Shown: positions 11,028 to 23,789, counted from the stretch's first letter. The stretch: 64,000 nt of DNA from Phlyctochytrium arcticum (GCA_025602905.1 JAHLKI010000001.1:496001-560000); one strand, 5' to 3'. Numbers and translations: made by a program. The notes: generated by a model not told the origin, from the sequence alone.

Positions 11028-14000
11028 CTATAGCCGGGGGATGGTACCCTCTCCGGCAGCTTTCCCAATTTTTTTCGGTAATTTCTTGCCCGAATCGTCT
11101 TCCAGTTCTTTGGCTCGGTAGTAATGCGGTGCAACTTCCAGCAACCACTCGCTTTGCACTTCAATGACTTGCCGCATATATTCTCGGCCCGTCATGACTA
11201 GTTCAAAGTACGAGACCCATTTCGGGTTCTCCTTAAACAGACAACTGCTCGGGTGGATCACGACCGTTTGGTTTTGCTTGACGGTCCGGTACGTGTCGCC
11301 GCCCTTTTGCAGACGGGACGTGTTATAAAAGAACCCGGCAGTCAGAGCTTTGCGGATGGGAACCGTGTTGGTGGGGTCCGGGGACGTCAAGAGCGGAACT
11401 TCTGTCCGCTCCATGAGACCAATAAGCTGATCCCGCAAATCGCGCGCCCGCTTCATGGCTCGGTGTTGGATATAGTTTTCGTAGCACCAGGTAATGGAAT
11501 AGTTGGTTTCGACGTACGTGTTCCAGACATTCAGAAGGGTAAGGTGATCTCCGCCCGGCCGGAAAAAGTTTTTACGGGCCTGATCTGCATGCACCATTTC
11601 CGTTTTGGGGCGGTAGAATATCGAGTTGCCGACCGAGAGCATGGCAATGATGGACACGATTTCGTCCGTGCAATGGTAATCTTCGGCTGCCACAATGGTT
11701 TTACTGAGCATGGGGTCGAGTGGGTATTCGGCCATACGTCGACCAAGCTTGGTCAACTCGCCATGATCATTGATGGCATTCAGAGCGTAAAGCTGTTCCA
11801 GAGCGCGAATCAGCGTTTCGGCCGGCGGGGCATCCATGAAATCAAAACTCATCAAATCGTTGACTCCCAGAGATTTAAGGAGCAAAACCGTATTGCCCAT
11901 ATTCGTCCGCTGGATTTCGGGTATCGTGTTTTCCTCCAATTCATTTTGATAGGCCCATGCCGTGTAAAGTCGAAAACACTTGCCGGGACCAACACGTCCA
12001 GCCCGTCCTTTTCGTTGATTAGCCGAGGCTCGAGAGCACGGCACCACTACCAGCGACTCCATGCCTGTCCGGGGATTGTAATTATTCTGCTTCTCAAACC
12101 CGGGATCAATCACATAGACGACTCCGTCAATCGTAATGGATGTTTCCGCAATGTTGGTGGCCAGCACCACTTTGCGCGCACCCGGCGGGGTGGGTTCGAA
12201 AATCTTGGCTTGTAGATCCGAGGGAAGGTTGGCATAACACGGAACAACAATCAGCTCACCCACTTTACTCCCCAGTTGACGACAAATGGCTTTCAGGCCT
12301 TCATCAGCTTGCTCAATCTCTTCTTGGCCCGTCAAAAACAGTAAAATGTCGCCGCGGGGTTGGGTAATGTGAATCGTCATGATGGTGGTGATGGCGGCGG
12401 CTAGGTAATTGGCTTCGGGGGCGGCGGCGTGGTATGTTTCGACAGGGTATCGTCGACCGGGAATATTGAAAATCGGCGCGTCGTCAAAATACTGGGAAAA
12501 CTTTTCCGCGTCCATGGTAGCGCTGGAAATCAAAATTTTCAAGTCGGGTCGAAATCGAGATATATCTTTGACCAGACCAAAAAGAATATCCGTGTGCAAA
12601 GTCCGTTCGTGAGCTTCATCAATGATGAGGCAGCTGTACGATGCCAAATCTGGTTCTGTGAGAAACTCGCGGAGTAGCATGCCGTCCGTCATATATTTCA
12701 GAATCGTCTTGTCGGAAGTACAGTCCTCAAATCGAATCGAGTATCCAACTTCGGATCCCAGTTTAGTGCCCATCTCGTCAGCAACACGGGCAGCAACACT
12801 CATGGCGGCCACCCGACGGGGTTGGGTGCATCCAATTTTCATCCCGTTTTTCGTGTATCCGGCCTCATGGAGGTACTGCGGAATCTGGGTCGTTTTCCCC
12901 GATCCCGTTTCACCCACGATAACCAAAACTGGAAACTGCTCAACGGCTTCAAGGAGTTGCTGGCGATACGCAAAAACCGGCAAGGACTCGCGGACTTCTT
13001 TCATCGACATGGCTTTACGCTCGGCTTCTGAAATTTGGGGTTGGGCCAGTGCAGCCAGTGCCTGCTCTTCCTTTTCCGCTGCCGCTTCCAGAATGAAATT
13101 CACCTGCTCCCCTTCATCAAAGACAAACTCAAAGTCGGGCTCTTCCTCCTCCTTTTTGGACTTGCTTTTGGATCCGACTTTGGCTAATGACTTTACAATC
13201 TGATTTTGCTCCCATTGCTCTTGCTCAGTGACAAAGCTCTCGATTTCTTCCTTGTCCTCGTACCGAGCGTAGAGCACCGACTCTTGCTTTTTCTTGTCCA
13301 GCTTTCCCTTTTCGGTAATGTAGTCTTCGGGCATTTGATACCCTTCGGCTCGATCACTGAGTCGTAGTCGTTCACGCGTAATTTCCAAGACTTGCTTGTT
13401 GAGCTCATGCTCCTTTCTCTCCTTCTTGGTGACCTTTTCATTGTGAAACAGGAATTCTTCATCCTCAATCCGTTTCTGAAGCAGCTGTAACCGTTGTTCC
13501 TCTCGTTTCTTCAAATATTCTTGACGTGACCGATCGCGGATGTCGGGCATCGCATTCAATCGAGCCTCCTTATCTGCGGCAATAGCTCTTCGCTTCACAC
13601 TTTCCGCATCCTCCTTGGACGATCGGTCATCAATCAGCTTGCGCATCTTTTCCTTATCACGCTCCTTGAGCCGGGCCGTAAACTCGTCTCGCTCTTTCAG
13701 ATCCAGCTCTCGTTCTCGTTCTTCCCGGGTATAATCGTCCTCTTCTGATTTAGCCTCGTCATCCGATCCAGCTTCATATGCACGTTTCGAGCGTTTTGAT
13801 GGTCGGTCGTCCTCATCCGATCCCTTCTCCCACCCCTTGGCCCGCTCATCGTCGTCCCGCTTCCTCAACTTTCTCTTTTCCTTCTTGTCCTTTTTCTCTC
13901 TTCTCTTCCCATCCTCCCCCCGCGCAGCAGCAGCCTTCCTACCACCCTCAGCCTCGTCTTCATCGTCGTCCACCAAAAGCCCAAATTGCTGGTTCTTTTG

Positions 14001-14300
14001 TATCAATTTCACCGACTCGCGTTCTGCGGCTTTTCGTGCCGCCTTATTCTGGGAACTTGCTCCAGCCCCCGGTGCCCGAGATCCTGACCTTCGATCGACT
14101 CGGGTGAATAACTGGCGTACGAAGCGTTGCGTTTCGTCTGTGGGAGGTAATTCGGCAGCTTCCAGAGATCGTCGGAGACCGACTTCCGACTTTGCAGATT
14201 CGGCAGCGGCAATGACAAAGTCAACGACCGTGCGCTCGGACATGCCGAGCAACGTCATGACATTATCGGAAACCCATGTTCGTAAGGTTGGGTCGCTCAT
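11028..14300 (-). CDS. DHX16: DEAH-box pre-mRNA splicing helicase Prp2/DHX16
   Basis: Prp2/DHX16 is the ATPase that remodels the activated spliceosome before the first splicing step. A single uninterrupted frame of 1090 aa matches the usual size (about 1040 in human). The N-terminus has the PWI-like segment found in DHX16 (LRTWVSDNVMTLLGMSERTV), then a long charged Lys/Glu/Arg region to about residue 400. The helicase core follows: GETGSGKTTQ (motif I), TQPRRVAA (Ia), DEAHER (II), SAT (III), LTGQEEIE, ATNIAETSITI (V) and QRKGRAGRVG (VI). Next come the winged-helix/ratchet and OB segments, with NTIPEIQRTNMGN typical of Prp2 rather than Prp16 or Prp22. The lack of introns is unusual beside its intron-rich neighbours. 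It diverges from the gene at 14574. Confidence 0.95.
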   Translation of the reverse strand: MSDPTLRTWVSDNVMTLLGMSERTVVDFVIAAAESAKSEVGLRRSLEAAELPPTDETQRFVRQLFTRVDRRSGSRAPGAGASSQNKAARKAAERESVKLIQKNQQFGLLVDDDEDEAEGGRKAAAARGEDGKRREKKDKKEKRKLRKRDDDERAKGWEKGSDEDDRPSKRSKRAYEAGSDDEAKSEEDDYTREERERELDLKERDEFTARLKERDKEKMRKLIDDRSSKEDAESVKRRAIAADKEARLNAMPDIRDRSRQEYLKKREEQRLQLLQKRIEDEEFLFHNEKVTKKERKEHELNKQVLEITRERLRLSDRAEGYQMPEDYITEKGKLDKKKQESVLYARYEDKEEIESFVTEQEQWEQNQIVKSLAKVGSKSKSKKEEEEPDFEFVFDEGEQVNFILEAAAEKEEQALAALAQPQISEAERKAMSMKEVRESLPVFAYRQQLLEAVEQFPVLVIVGETGSGKTTQIPQYLHEAGYTKNGMKIGCTQPRRVAAMSVAARVADEMGTKLGSEVGYSIRFEDCTSDKTILKYMTDGMLLREFLTEPDLASYSCLIIDEAHERTLHTDILFGLVKDISRFRPDLKILISSATMDAEKFSQYFDDAPIFNIPGRRYPVETYHAAAPEANYLAAAITTIMTIHITQPRGDILLFLTGQEEIEQADEGLKAICRQLGSKVGELIVVPCYANLPSDLQAKIFEPTPPGARKVVLATNIAETSITIDGVVYVIDPGFEKQNNYNPRTGMESLVVVPCSRASANQRKGRAGRVGPGKCFRLYTAWAYQNELEENTIPEIQRTNMGNTVLLLKSLGVNDLMSFDFMDAPPAETLIRALEQLYALNAINDHGELTKLGRRMAEYPLDPMLSKTIVAAEDYHCTDEIVSIIAMLSVGNSIFYRPKTEMVHADQARKNFFRPGGDHLTLLNVWNTYVETNYSITWCYENYIQHRAMKRARDLRDQLIGLMERTEVPLLTSPDPTNTVPIRKALTAGFFYNTSRLQKGGDTYRTVKQNQTVVIHPSSCLFKENPKWVSYFELVMTGREYMRQVIEVQSEWLLEVAPHYYRAKELEDDSGKKLPKKIGKAAGEGTIPRL

Positions 14301-14573
14301 ATTGCCGTATACGCAGGCAACCTGCTTATAACTGAGATTCGTTCTTTGGTCAGAAATTTTGGTGCCAAAGATTGAACTTGAAGAAGGCTCTCAATCAAGT
14401 TGCTTTCCCTCCAAAGCGGGGATATTGACAGGCACAGCCACTCTTACGTTTCACGACATTTCGCGACTGCGAAAGCTCTCTCCAGGCTCACTGGAAAGAA
14501 CATCTTTCCACCTTCATTTTGTCGACAAACACTCACTCTTTAAAAAAGTTATCAGAGCTGTACGGTGCCCACT
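14301..14573. promoter_or_regulatory. Shared divergent promoter region, Prp2 / gene at 14574
   Basis: A 273-bp spacer separates two opposed start codons, so both promoters and leaders lie within it. No specific element is recognised. Confidence 0.4.
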
Positions 14574-15919
14574 ATGTTTAGGCGCCTATTTGGCCCGCTG
14601 ACTGCTTTTGGCAAACTCAACGGGCCAGCAGCGTCTGGCACAAAAGGTGTCCCCGTGCAGACAACGGCTGCAAAGGCGAGCTGGATTTTGCGTATCTCAC
14701 AGCAGTCTGTGCTGCACCGATTATTCTTTCCGCCTAGTGTCCAGGTAAAGAGTTTCATCACCTCTTGATGCTATATCTTGCTGATGAAGCGTATAGCCTG
14801 TCATTGCTGAAGTTATCAGCAAACAATCATCCGTGTTAAAAGTTCTACGACATTTATTTCCCTCCGTGACAGCGGCGGTTACCTCCGGAACGCCTCGTGC
14901 AGTACAGCGTGGTTCAGCATACATCTCACGCTATGGTGGACTTGGCCCAACCTATGCTCAACGATGTTTGGCTACTGTTCCAATCGGACCCATTCGGTCC
15001 ACCTTGGGGTTGAGACAATTTGCCGTTTTGGCGAGCAGGAATCAGCCAGTGTTGTCGCGAATCTCCGAGCTTGATCAACATCCTGAGACGCTCAAGGATA
15101 GGCTTGCAAAGCGGGAACGCACACGACAGGCTCGTGAGGCCAGAAAGCCCGTGCGTGCGACCCGGCAGAGCAACCTCATGCGCGATGCTATGGATCGTCA
15201 AATCTCAGGACTCGAGAAGATCTCGACGGACCTGGGCCGTAGTGTTGTGCTGCGCAATTCGTCAACCCGCCCGACGCGACGAATCTTTGATGCGCCTAGG
15301 TCGCTCAAGGTCGCACCAGCCGGACCCGTCACCATGTCGATTTTGTAAGTTTTACGTTCTTCATATTTGCTCTCAAGTCATTTGACTCATCCAACCATAC
15401 AGCTTGTACGCTCCCCCTGCCTGGGAAATGGACTCTATCCACCCAGCTACAACGTCCAAATTACACCCTTCTCTCATCTCCGAGTTGCATTCCCTTGCTA
15501 CCCTCCACCGTGACCATTTGACAGCTGTAGCCAACATTCTTAAAAAGCTCTACCAGCATGGTGCCACCGACCTGCGTGTAGTAGAGGCGGATGAGTCGGG
15601 AACGTACGAACTTGTTTTGACGTTCCCGCGTGGCTGGGCACGCAATGATGTTGTCGACGCGTTTTTGGTGATGGGGATTGACCCATGCAGCCCGCATTTC
15701 AAGTTGGAACAGCAGAAATTGCAGCCCGAGACCCGCGCGCCCTCAGTCCCCCTTGACTACTCCACCGCGAGTGCTTCGTTTCCGTGGTTGAGCGATTCCC
15801 CTTCCTACGAGTTCTACCCGCAGAGTCCGGTTGCTCAGGACGCGTATGAATTCTTGGCAATGGTCGACAGCGAGCTAAGCGACGGACGACGCTTCGGATC
15901 CAAGACTAACATCAAGTGA
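14574..15919 (+). CDS. Uncharacterised protein, probable mitochondrial targeting
   Basis: Three exons (14574-14744, 14797-15344, 15403-15919; frame kept across both introns) give about 411 aa. I do not recognise the family. The N-terminus MFRRLFGPLTAFGKLNG is basic, hydrophobic and lacks acidic residues, and further Arg/Ser/Ala-rich, acid-poor sequence follows for about 120 residues, which suggests import into mitochondria. Residues near 160-215 form a basic helix rich in RxxRQAREAR. The C-terminal 165 residues look folded: a helical LHPSLISELHSLATLHRDH stretch, an ELVLTFPRGW strand, and a terminal acidic segment with YEFLAMVDSELSDGRRFG. No catalytic motif is visible. Expression is supported by consensus splice sites. 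Confidence 0.7.
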
Positions 15920-16505
15920 GGCCGTTGTATAGTAGTTGTTTTCCGCGTTGTTGTTGTTTCAATGTTTTACTCGAGTTCTTGATGTCGGATCTTGGCGTCA
16001 TATATCTTTGTACAAAAATTCAAATTTTCTTGCCCAAACAACTCGGCATATGTGAGCGCTTTTCAATGTTTGTCTGGCCCTTGCTCGAGTGGGTGAAAGT
16101 CCTTCTTCGATTTGGGACGTGGGAACTCGAGCGTGTTTGTCCCAACGACTGGACAACACGTGATTCAGCCATTTCTGATTCATGGCGCCAAAGTGTCTCC
16201 GAAGACTTGAACATTGAATATCCGCGGTGTTTACCAGCCTTTCTGATCTGTACATTTACACGGCTGGTTTCCACCAACGAACAGCCCTTTCGACGCTATC
16301 CCTGCTGTTGCGTGTAAACACCAGCATACACGAATCCCCGTGTCTCGAATCCAGCCGCTTGCCATCCGTGACGCGCAATTCGAGCAACGTTCGTCAACAT
16401 TATACCACAATATACATACCCCGAAGGCGTTCATTTGTCGATAGGAGGGGCTTATACATAGTCAAGATACTTCCCTTCCTTAGCCGGGTCTGCGCATAAG
16501 CAGCC
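15920..16505. other. Intergenic spacer upstream of the ch-TOG gene
   Basis: A 586-bp stretch with only short frames lacking motifs. It presumably holds the 3' end of the preceding transcript and the promoter of the following gene. Nothing else is seen. Confidence 0.4.
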
Positions 16506-19500
16506 ATGGCAGACCAAGACGATGATTTCACCTCTTTGCCCCTGACGGAACGATTGTCACATAAGGTACGGAACGCAAGGATTGGATCAAAGCGTGTTAC
16601 TGACACGGAATGCGACCTTGATTAGTCATGGAAAGCGCGACAGGGTGCATATGAAGAGCTTGCCAAGCTGTTCAACACGCTGCCCCCGGATGCAGACGCA
16701 GAGTACAAGAAATGGCAGGAGTACACGAAGAAGATGATGACGGATGCCAATGCGGTTGCTCAAGAAGCCGGTGTGGGGGCCGTGCTGGCATATGTGACCA
16801 ATGCACCGAATGGTGGCAAGTGAGTAGGATGTGGTGCAGAGGCTTTCAATTTCAAATTTCTGAGCATTTTCCACCCCAGAACGCGGAATGTCTTGTCGTC
16901 CATGGTTGTAGATAAATGCTTTGGGTCAAATCGGACTGGGACAAAGCAAAAGGGCCTGGAAATATTGTTCATGTACATAGAAATAGAATCACCGGAACCA
17001 GTGATAGTAAGTTCACGCGCCGTAATGTTTACCCTGCCAGGTAAATTTACTAATGTCGCGTTACAGGAAGACATAATATCTGGCATCAACCACAAAACAC
17101 CCAAGAATGTCGTCGCTGCGATTTTTGCTTTGAGGGAGTCTCTACGATTATTTGGGAGCCGAATAATTCCAGTCAAGCCGATCGTAAAGCAGTTGTCAAA
17201 AATCTTTGATCATAAAGACAAAAACGTACGTCTGGAAGGAACTGCGCTAGCTCTGGAGCTATATCGGTGGCTAGGCTCCGCCATCATCAACTCTCTCAAT
17301 GACCTGAAACCGGTTCAACTCAAAGAATTAAAAGAACAGTTTGAAAATCTGCCCCAGGAACGGCCAACGGCTGAGCGCTTAATTCGCTCTGAGCAGAACA
17401 ATGTACCAGAAAGCGGAGAGGTTGATGGGGGTGAAGTTGACGCTAAGGAGATGGATGGCGCGGCCGTCGAGGAGCCCGAGCCTATTGACGCATTTGACTT
17501 GGCCGATCCGGTTAATATTTTGGACAAGCTACCAAAGAACTTTTATACCGAGCTTGCTTCCACCAAATGGAAAGAGCGAAAAGAAGTGCTGGACAACCTC
17601 CTTGAAGTAGCGCGATCCCCCAAACTTGAAGATGGGCGATATGGCGAGTTGATCGGAAATTTGGGAAAACGCATCAGCGACGCGAATCTTTTTGTGGCAA
17701 TCAGTGCGGCAAACTGTATTGAAGCGATTGCTCGCGGTCTACGATCAAATTTTGCTCAATATCGGTCACTTGTCCTGTCGCCAATGATAGAAAGGCTTAA
17801 GGAGAAGAAGCAAAACGTTGTCGATGCATTGAAAGGCGCATTAGATGCCGTTGCTGGCTCCGTCACGATCGTAGAGTTGGCGGAAGAGATGGGTGCTGCC
17901 ATTGCGCACAAAAATCCTCAAGTCCGTACAGAGACACTGCATTGGGTTACCCGCTGTCTGAAAACAATGCGCAAACCACCAGGGAAGAATGAACTTAAGA
18001 TTCTCAGTGTGGCCATGGTCAAAGCCATGGAAGACAGTACCGATACTGTACGCGATGGAGCAGCGGAAGGCCTAGGGACTATGATGAAAGTCGTTACCGA
18101 ACGCGTCATGTTATCATACCTTGACAAGTTGGATAATATCAAGCAAGCAAAGATCCGAGAGTACTTTGAAAAGGCGGAGGTGAAGGCCTCTTCAGGAACC
18201 AAAGCGGCCCCACCCGCAGCGAAGAAAACGGGTTCGGCGCGTCCAGCCACAATGGCTGCATCTAAACCAAAGGTAAGCATTTTTGTCAAATTTGTAGTAC
18301 ATCCGCCATCGGGTTTAGAACACCACACCTGACGATGTATCGCATCTTGCAGAATTCCAAAATTCACGCTAACTCTATGGATGATCAGGACAAGGAAAAT
18401 CATGCTCCTGTCAAGGCACGGCCAGCTACTATGAAACCGGCACCCAAGACGGTAAGAATGCTGAGCTCCGCTTTCTCAACAAGTTTTCTTACCTCTCGTA
18501 TAGACTGGACCAATCAAGCGACCCGCAACCGGTGCTCGTCCTGCGACAGGAGGCAATAAGTCAACGGCCGCTGCAAAGGCCACGATACCAGTTAATGCTC
18601 CTGTTGCTCCAAAGTATACGGAACACTCGGCTTGGGAATACATGACGGAGACGTTTGGGGAGAATCTGGCGACTGAGCTTAGCGACAGTGCCTGGAAGGT
18701 TCGTTTGGGAGCGGCAGTCTCCCTTCTCGAGAAGGTGGAACAATTACCGAATGACCAAGTGGAAGCAGAGGCTGTCACCATAGCCATCGCGTCTAAGCCG
18801 GGGTGGAAGGAGAACAACTTTCAGGTTATGACCAATATGATCAAGATTTTCAAGTTGTTGGCGCAAGAAAAGCCCAGCTTCAACCGTGCCGCGGGGGCTG
18901 CCATCATTCCGGGACTAGCTGACAACCTTGGAGATATGAAAGTGAAACGTGTTGCCGGTGACTGCTTGACTGTAATCGCGGAAAAGCTGACCTTCCAGTT
19001 TGTTCTAAACGAATCCCACGATACCATGATGAAGCAGAAGAGTCCCAAGGTGCTCGCTGACGCGCTACTATGGATTCAACAAACCCTTTTGGAATTCGGG
19101 ACGGCGGGATTGGCGTTACGAGAGCTCATTGAGTTTATCAAAGTTGCATTGGCTAACACCAACGCGGCCGTGCGTGGAAATGCTGTCACACTGCTTGGAA
19201 CATTACGCATGTTTGTGGGGCCTGATATTCGGAGCTTTGTCCAGGATCTGAATCCACAACTGTTGACGACGATTGACGCAGAATTCGAAAAGGCAGCTGC
19301 AAAAACGCCCCCAAAACCGTCTAAGCAACAGGGCAGCAACACAATTCCTGCAGCTGGCACGGCTGGCGCAGCTATCACAGCTGTTCCCATCGCAGTGCCT
19401 GATCCGGTTGAAGATTTGTTCCCTCGTGTTGATTTAAATGAGCAAATGTCTCCACAGCTTGTTGACGATTTAGGTGACGCACAGTGGAAGGTCCGAAAAG

Positions 19501-22500
19501 CTGCTTTGGATGAGCTTTCCAAACTGATTGAATCCACCAACAAAAGAGTTCAACCGAATTTGAGCTCTGAGCTTATGGCTGCACTAAAAGGACGTTTGAC
19601 TGACAGCAACAAAAACCTTGCAATGAATGCTGTCGAAATAACTGGACAGCTCGCTGTTGCCGTTGGAAAACCGTTCGAGCGATACGTCCGTACTGTTATC
19701 GGACCAATGACCACCTTGCTGGGCGATCAGAAAGCACACGTACGAGGCGCGGCAATCGCAGCACTCGAAAATGTGTATACTGCTACGGACTTGGGTCCGC
19801 TTATCACCTCTTTTGCAACATCGCTCATGACAGACCAACCCCAGATGCGGAAAGACTTGCTCAAGTGGCTTGGCGACAAGTTGGAGGCTGCCGATAACAA
19901 ATTGCCCGACCTTAGCCCACTTGTTCAACCCATTCTGGTTTGCCTACAAGACCGGTCTGCGGATGTTCGGAAAGGAGCGCAAACGGTTTTAGGATATGTT
20001 GCACAAGATGTTGGTATTGATGCGGTGTACTCCAGATGCAACGACTTGTTCCGCGGTGCAGCCCATGCATCCGTAACACCCTATCTGGAAACGCTCCGGT
20101 CAACCAGTTCGCGCCATGCCCCGGCTGCAAGCGCGGCAAAGCCAGGCACGCCCAGTCGCATCCGAAAACCTTTGGGTGGAAATAAATCTATCGTTGCTCC
20201 CAGCAACTCTTCGGATGGTAACTTGGGTAGCAAGTTGAAAGCAAGTGCACCCGCTACTAAATTACGTCGACCATTGACAAGCGTTATCCCGGCCACTAAG
20301 CGGGAAGCCGACCCAGCCAAAGATTCGGGGGTTCCAATTATCTCTGCAGACCTTCGTGCCAAGGAACAACGAGCAGCGGCGGATAAGGGATTAGTCAAAT
20401 GGACATTTGATTCTCTTCGCCCCGAATTAGTTGAATTTCTGAGTGAGCAGTCAGAAGGTCATTTTGCGCCAGAGATCCACACATGTCTTTTTAGTACCGA
20501 CCATTATAAGGAGAAGGAATTTTTGTCGGCGCTGACCGCATTGGATGAGCCCATTTCGAGCGGTGGGGACTCTGCCATGGCGCTGACGGCCGCTGCCAAG
20601 TTCGAGCTGGATGTTGATGAACTGAAGGCCCGGTACCTTGCTACCTCCGACTTGATCCTCAAATACGTCACACTCCGATTCTTGGACACAAACACAAGCA
20701 TGCTTTTGAAATGCCTCGATCTTTTGGACCATCTCTTCAGTCTCATGGATGAGGAAGGGTATCATTTGAGTGAGTACGAAGCATCATGCTTCCTGCCCTT
20801 TTTCGTTCAGAAATTGGGGGATCCAAAGGAAACTATGCGGATTAAAATGCGTAGCATTCTCAAACGGCTCACGCGCATATACCCGGCTTCCAAGCTCTTT
20901 TCATACTGTTTGAAGGGGCTCGAATCCAAAAATGCTCGGACCAGGACGGAATGCCTGGAGGAATTGGCGTCGCTTATTCAACGGAGTGGAATGACCGTGT
21001 GCAGTCCGGGGAAAGCATTTCCTCTCATTGCTGCCCAATTGGCTGACAGGGACGCAACTGTGCGAGGAGGGGCGTTGGGTGCAATCACGCAGGCATATCT
21101 TCACATAGGTGATGGGATTTGGAAACATTTAGGCAGAATATCGGAAAAGGACAAAAGTTTTGTCGAAGAACGGCTAAGACGCGTCTCAAATAAGAAGCCA
21201 GTTGGGAAAAAAGAAGACCCACCTAGTCCTCGTATGCTTCCAGGCACAACGAGTCCGAAAAGTGGGCGTTCTTCACCGAACATTAGTGGCCGAGCCTCCC
21301 CTGGTTTTGGTCTGCGCGGACCACGCAAGGAGACGCTTAGTCGTTTACCTCTAGTCGGCGATCGGGAAATCGCGTCAGCGGACAACTTGTCTGTAGCGCC
21401 CAATCCACCGGATGCAGTTAAACCACGATTTTTCAGTTTGGATCTAGAGAAACATGGGTTGGTTGTGCCGGAAAAGAGTAAAGAAGAGGATTTACCACCG
21501 CGACGACCAGCATCTGTGACCGCAGGGACGACTCCATTCATAATGAATCCTAGTTCAATACCATCACCTAAACGCAATGCTTATGTTGCTGAACCACAAA
21601 ACTCCTATACCATCGACCTTTTGATCAAGAATCTGAACAAAGAGCCGAGTGTTGGCGTAGAAGCACTTAAGCAGCTGGAGGACATTCTAGGAACCCAATT
21701 CGAAATTGTGGCTCCTTACATGAACGACCTCATTCAGGCCCTTACGCTACAAAACCGGGTAGCATATGCAGGTCTAATTCCTGGACGAAGCTCTTTTGAA
21801 CGTTTATGCAAGCATCTGGTCAATGTTCTCGTCATCATATTTTCGCAGCCACTCTTGGCGCGATCGGTCGGACGCGAAAAGCTCAAAAATCTCCTTGGTG
21901 AAATCCTCAACCGAATCTTGGACCCAATTTTGGAGCAGGTCGAAGCTGGTGTTGCGCTTAGCAAGGCACTCAACATTCTGGTTGTGAAGATACTGGAGTC
22001 TGTAGACCGCAACCATCTTCTTGGGGTATCCCTGGAGCTGCTGATTTCCTCAAGTGAAGACCTTATTACCTCTGAACCGGAGCAACGTGTTCGGCACGGG
22101 AAGCATATGAATCTAATTCTTCGGTGTATCTGGCGAGTAACCAAAACAATACCACGGCTGATTCAAACCAAGAGCATTAAGCCAGACATCCTCCTGTACG
22201 ATATTCACAAGTTCTTCGTGACGGTCCCCCCGCGAGAATGGAAGCGAAGGGCCACCGAATTTCCTTTCCCCCAAGCTGATATGCCCTTCCGTACAGTCAA
22301 AACGATTATCGGGGAGATCGTCAAAGCATTAGGGCCCGATCTGCGAGATGCTGTTCACCTAATCCCGAATCCTGACTTTAGTTATTGCGTTCGATATGCA
22401 ATGTATACCCTTGAGGAGCGCACTGGTCCGATGGGCGATATTCCAGACTCACGTACAAACTCTGAGGTGGACCTTCTTGGATTCGGCACTCCAGGAAATC

Positions 22501-23575
22501 TACATCGTTCAAGTGCAAATTCCTTATCAACTTCTCCAGTAATGTCACGCGCGCGTTCCATCAATATTGGACCGAACAGTGGCGGAAGCTTGACCAGCTT
22601 AGCGATGGCCAACGTGGGATCTCTACCAAATCTTCGCGGTATGTCCCGTGATAATTTATCAAGAGGGGGTAGCAGCAATAATGTTGCCACCGGCTTGTCA
22701 AATGGCTCCTTGAACTCTGCAGATCCTGACCTCACAAGCTCTACTGCCACAATCACTCCTGAACATCACTCCACACGCCGCCTGTCTGATTCTGAAATTG
22801 AGACCGAGCTGGCTCGCATTTTTACACGAATTGGCAATCGCGAACAAACAAAGCAAGGGCTACAAGACTTGTATGACTTTCAGAAGACACATCCTTACTC
22901 TGAGCCTCGAGTGGAGAGCAAGCTGGTCGAACGTGGAGGCTTCTTTGAGGGATACATTCGCCGAGGCCTTGTGTACTGTAAAGAAGATGAGGAAAAAAGC
23001 AAGCAGCTAGATGACCGACGCTCCAGACGTGGTAAGCATGAGCACAGTGTGTCATTCGAGAATATCCCACTAATGCGGTACTCTTTGGCCAACAGAGGAT
23101 GCAGATGGATCCAGAGATGGTGAGCATATACATGTGCTGCAAGGGAAGACAAACATACTAATTTCTTTTTCTAATAGTGTCACCTGGAGATAATGAAGGG
23201 TATTTAGCTGCCTTGGACCGGATAAAGATGGCCTGGTGGGGTACTACAGATGTCCCCGATCGGCAACCAGATGGTACAGCTCCCGCTCCTAACTCAATAA
23301 ATCTCGTTGTCAAGGACGGCAATCCACCCCACCACCCGGCAGGACTCGTAGCTCCCGCCAGTGAACAGCTGGCGAATGGTACGGAGACCTACTCAACCTC
23401 TTCTTCATTGCCGAGGTCACAGACCGGTTCACCCCCACAGCCTGCTGCTGCAGGCCCCACGCCAACAGCATTCTCTCAAGGTGGCACTGTCCGCAAAGCA
23501 CAAACTGTAGCGGAGCTCAAAGAACGACTTGGTCTGATGAAGAAGAGAATGGCGGATGGGGCGGTAGAGCTCTAG
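16506..23575 (+). CDS. XMAP215/ch-TOG family microtubule polymerase (Stu2/Alp14 homologue)
   Basis: These proteins bind tubulin through TOG arrays and speed plus-end growth in spindle and cytoplasmic microtubules. I infer eight exons: 16506-16565, 16626-16819, 16880-17006, 17067-18272, 18353-18451, 18504-23031, 23096-23119 and 23178-23575, totalling about 2211 aa, close to animal ch-TOG (about 2030) and larger than yeast Stu2. Seen: TOG1 beginning SLPLTERLSHKSWKARQGAY; repeated W-K-x-R/V and (V)R-x-x-A-A HEAT signatures such as SAWKVRLGAA, AQWKVRKAAL, LADRDATVRGGALGA; Ser/Pro/Lys-rich linkers; and a terminal helical domain ending YLAALDRIKMAWW. Two oddities: a 60-nt stop-free intron (17007-17066) and a 24-nt microexon (23096-23119). 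Exon edges are inferred from GT-AG and phase. Confidence 0.93.
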
Positions 23576-23789
23576 CCCTCGAGACCCCCGTTTTGTATGT
23601 ATTTTATTTGAGATTTGTTACATATCTGGCTGCGCGTCCAATATTTTTTTACCGTCATGTCATCCGAGTACAAAATATGTGCAGCACGTTTTGTTATACA
23701 GGAGATTAATTCGTCCACCAAGGATACAGTATAGTATGGTGGCGCACATGAGTAGGTAGACCGCTCGGTCAGGAAGACCCAGCCCTTTG

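Noticed and set aside
11253..12215. 320-codon plus-strand frame
   Set aside because: It lies wholly antisense to the Prp2 helicase core, which has clear motifs on the other strand; the frame is a codon-bias shadow.
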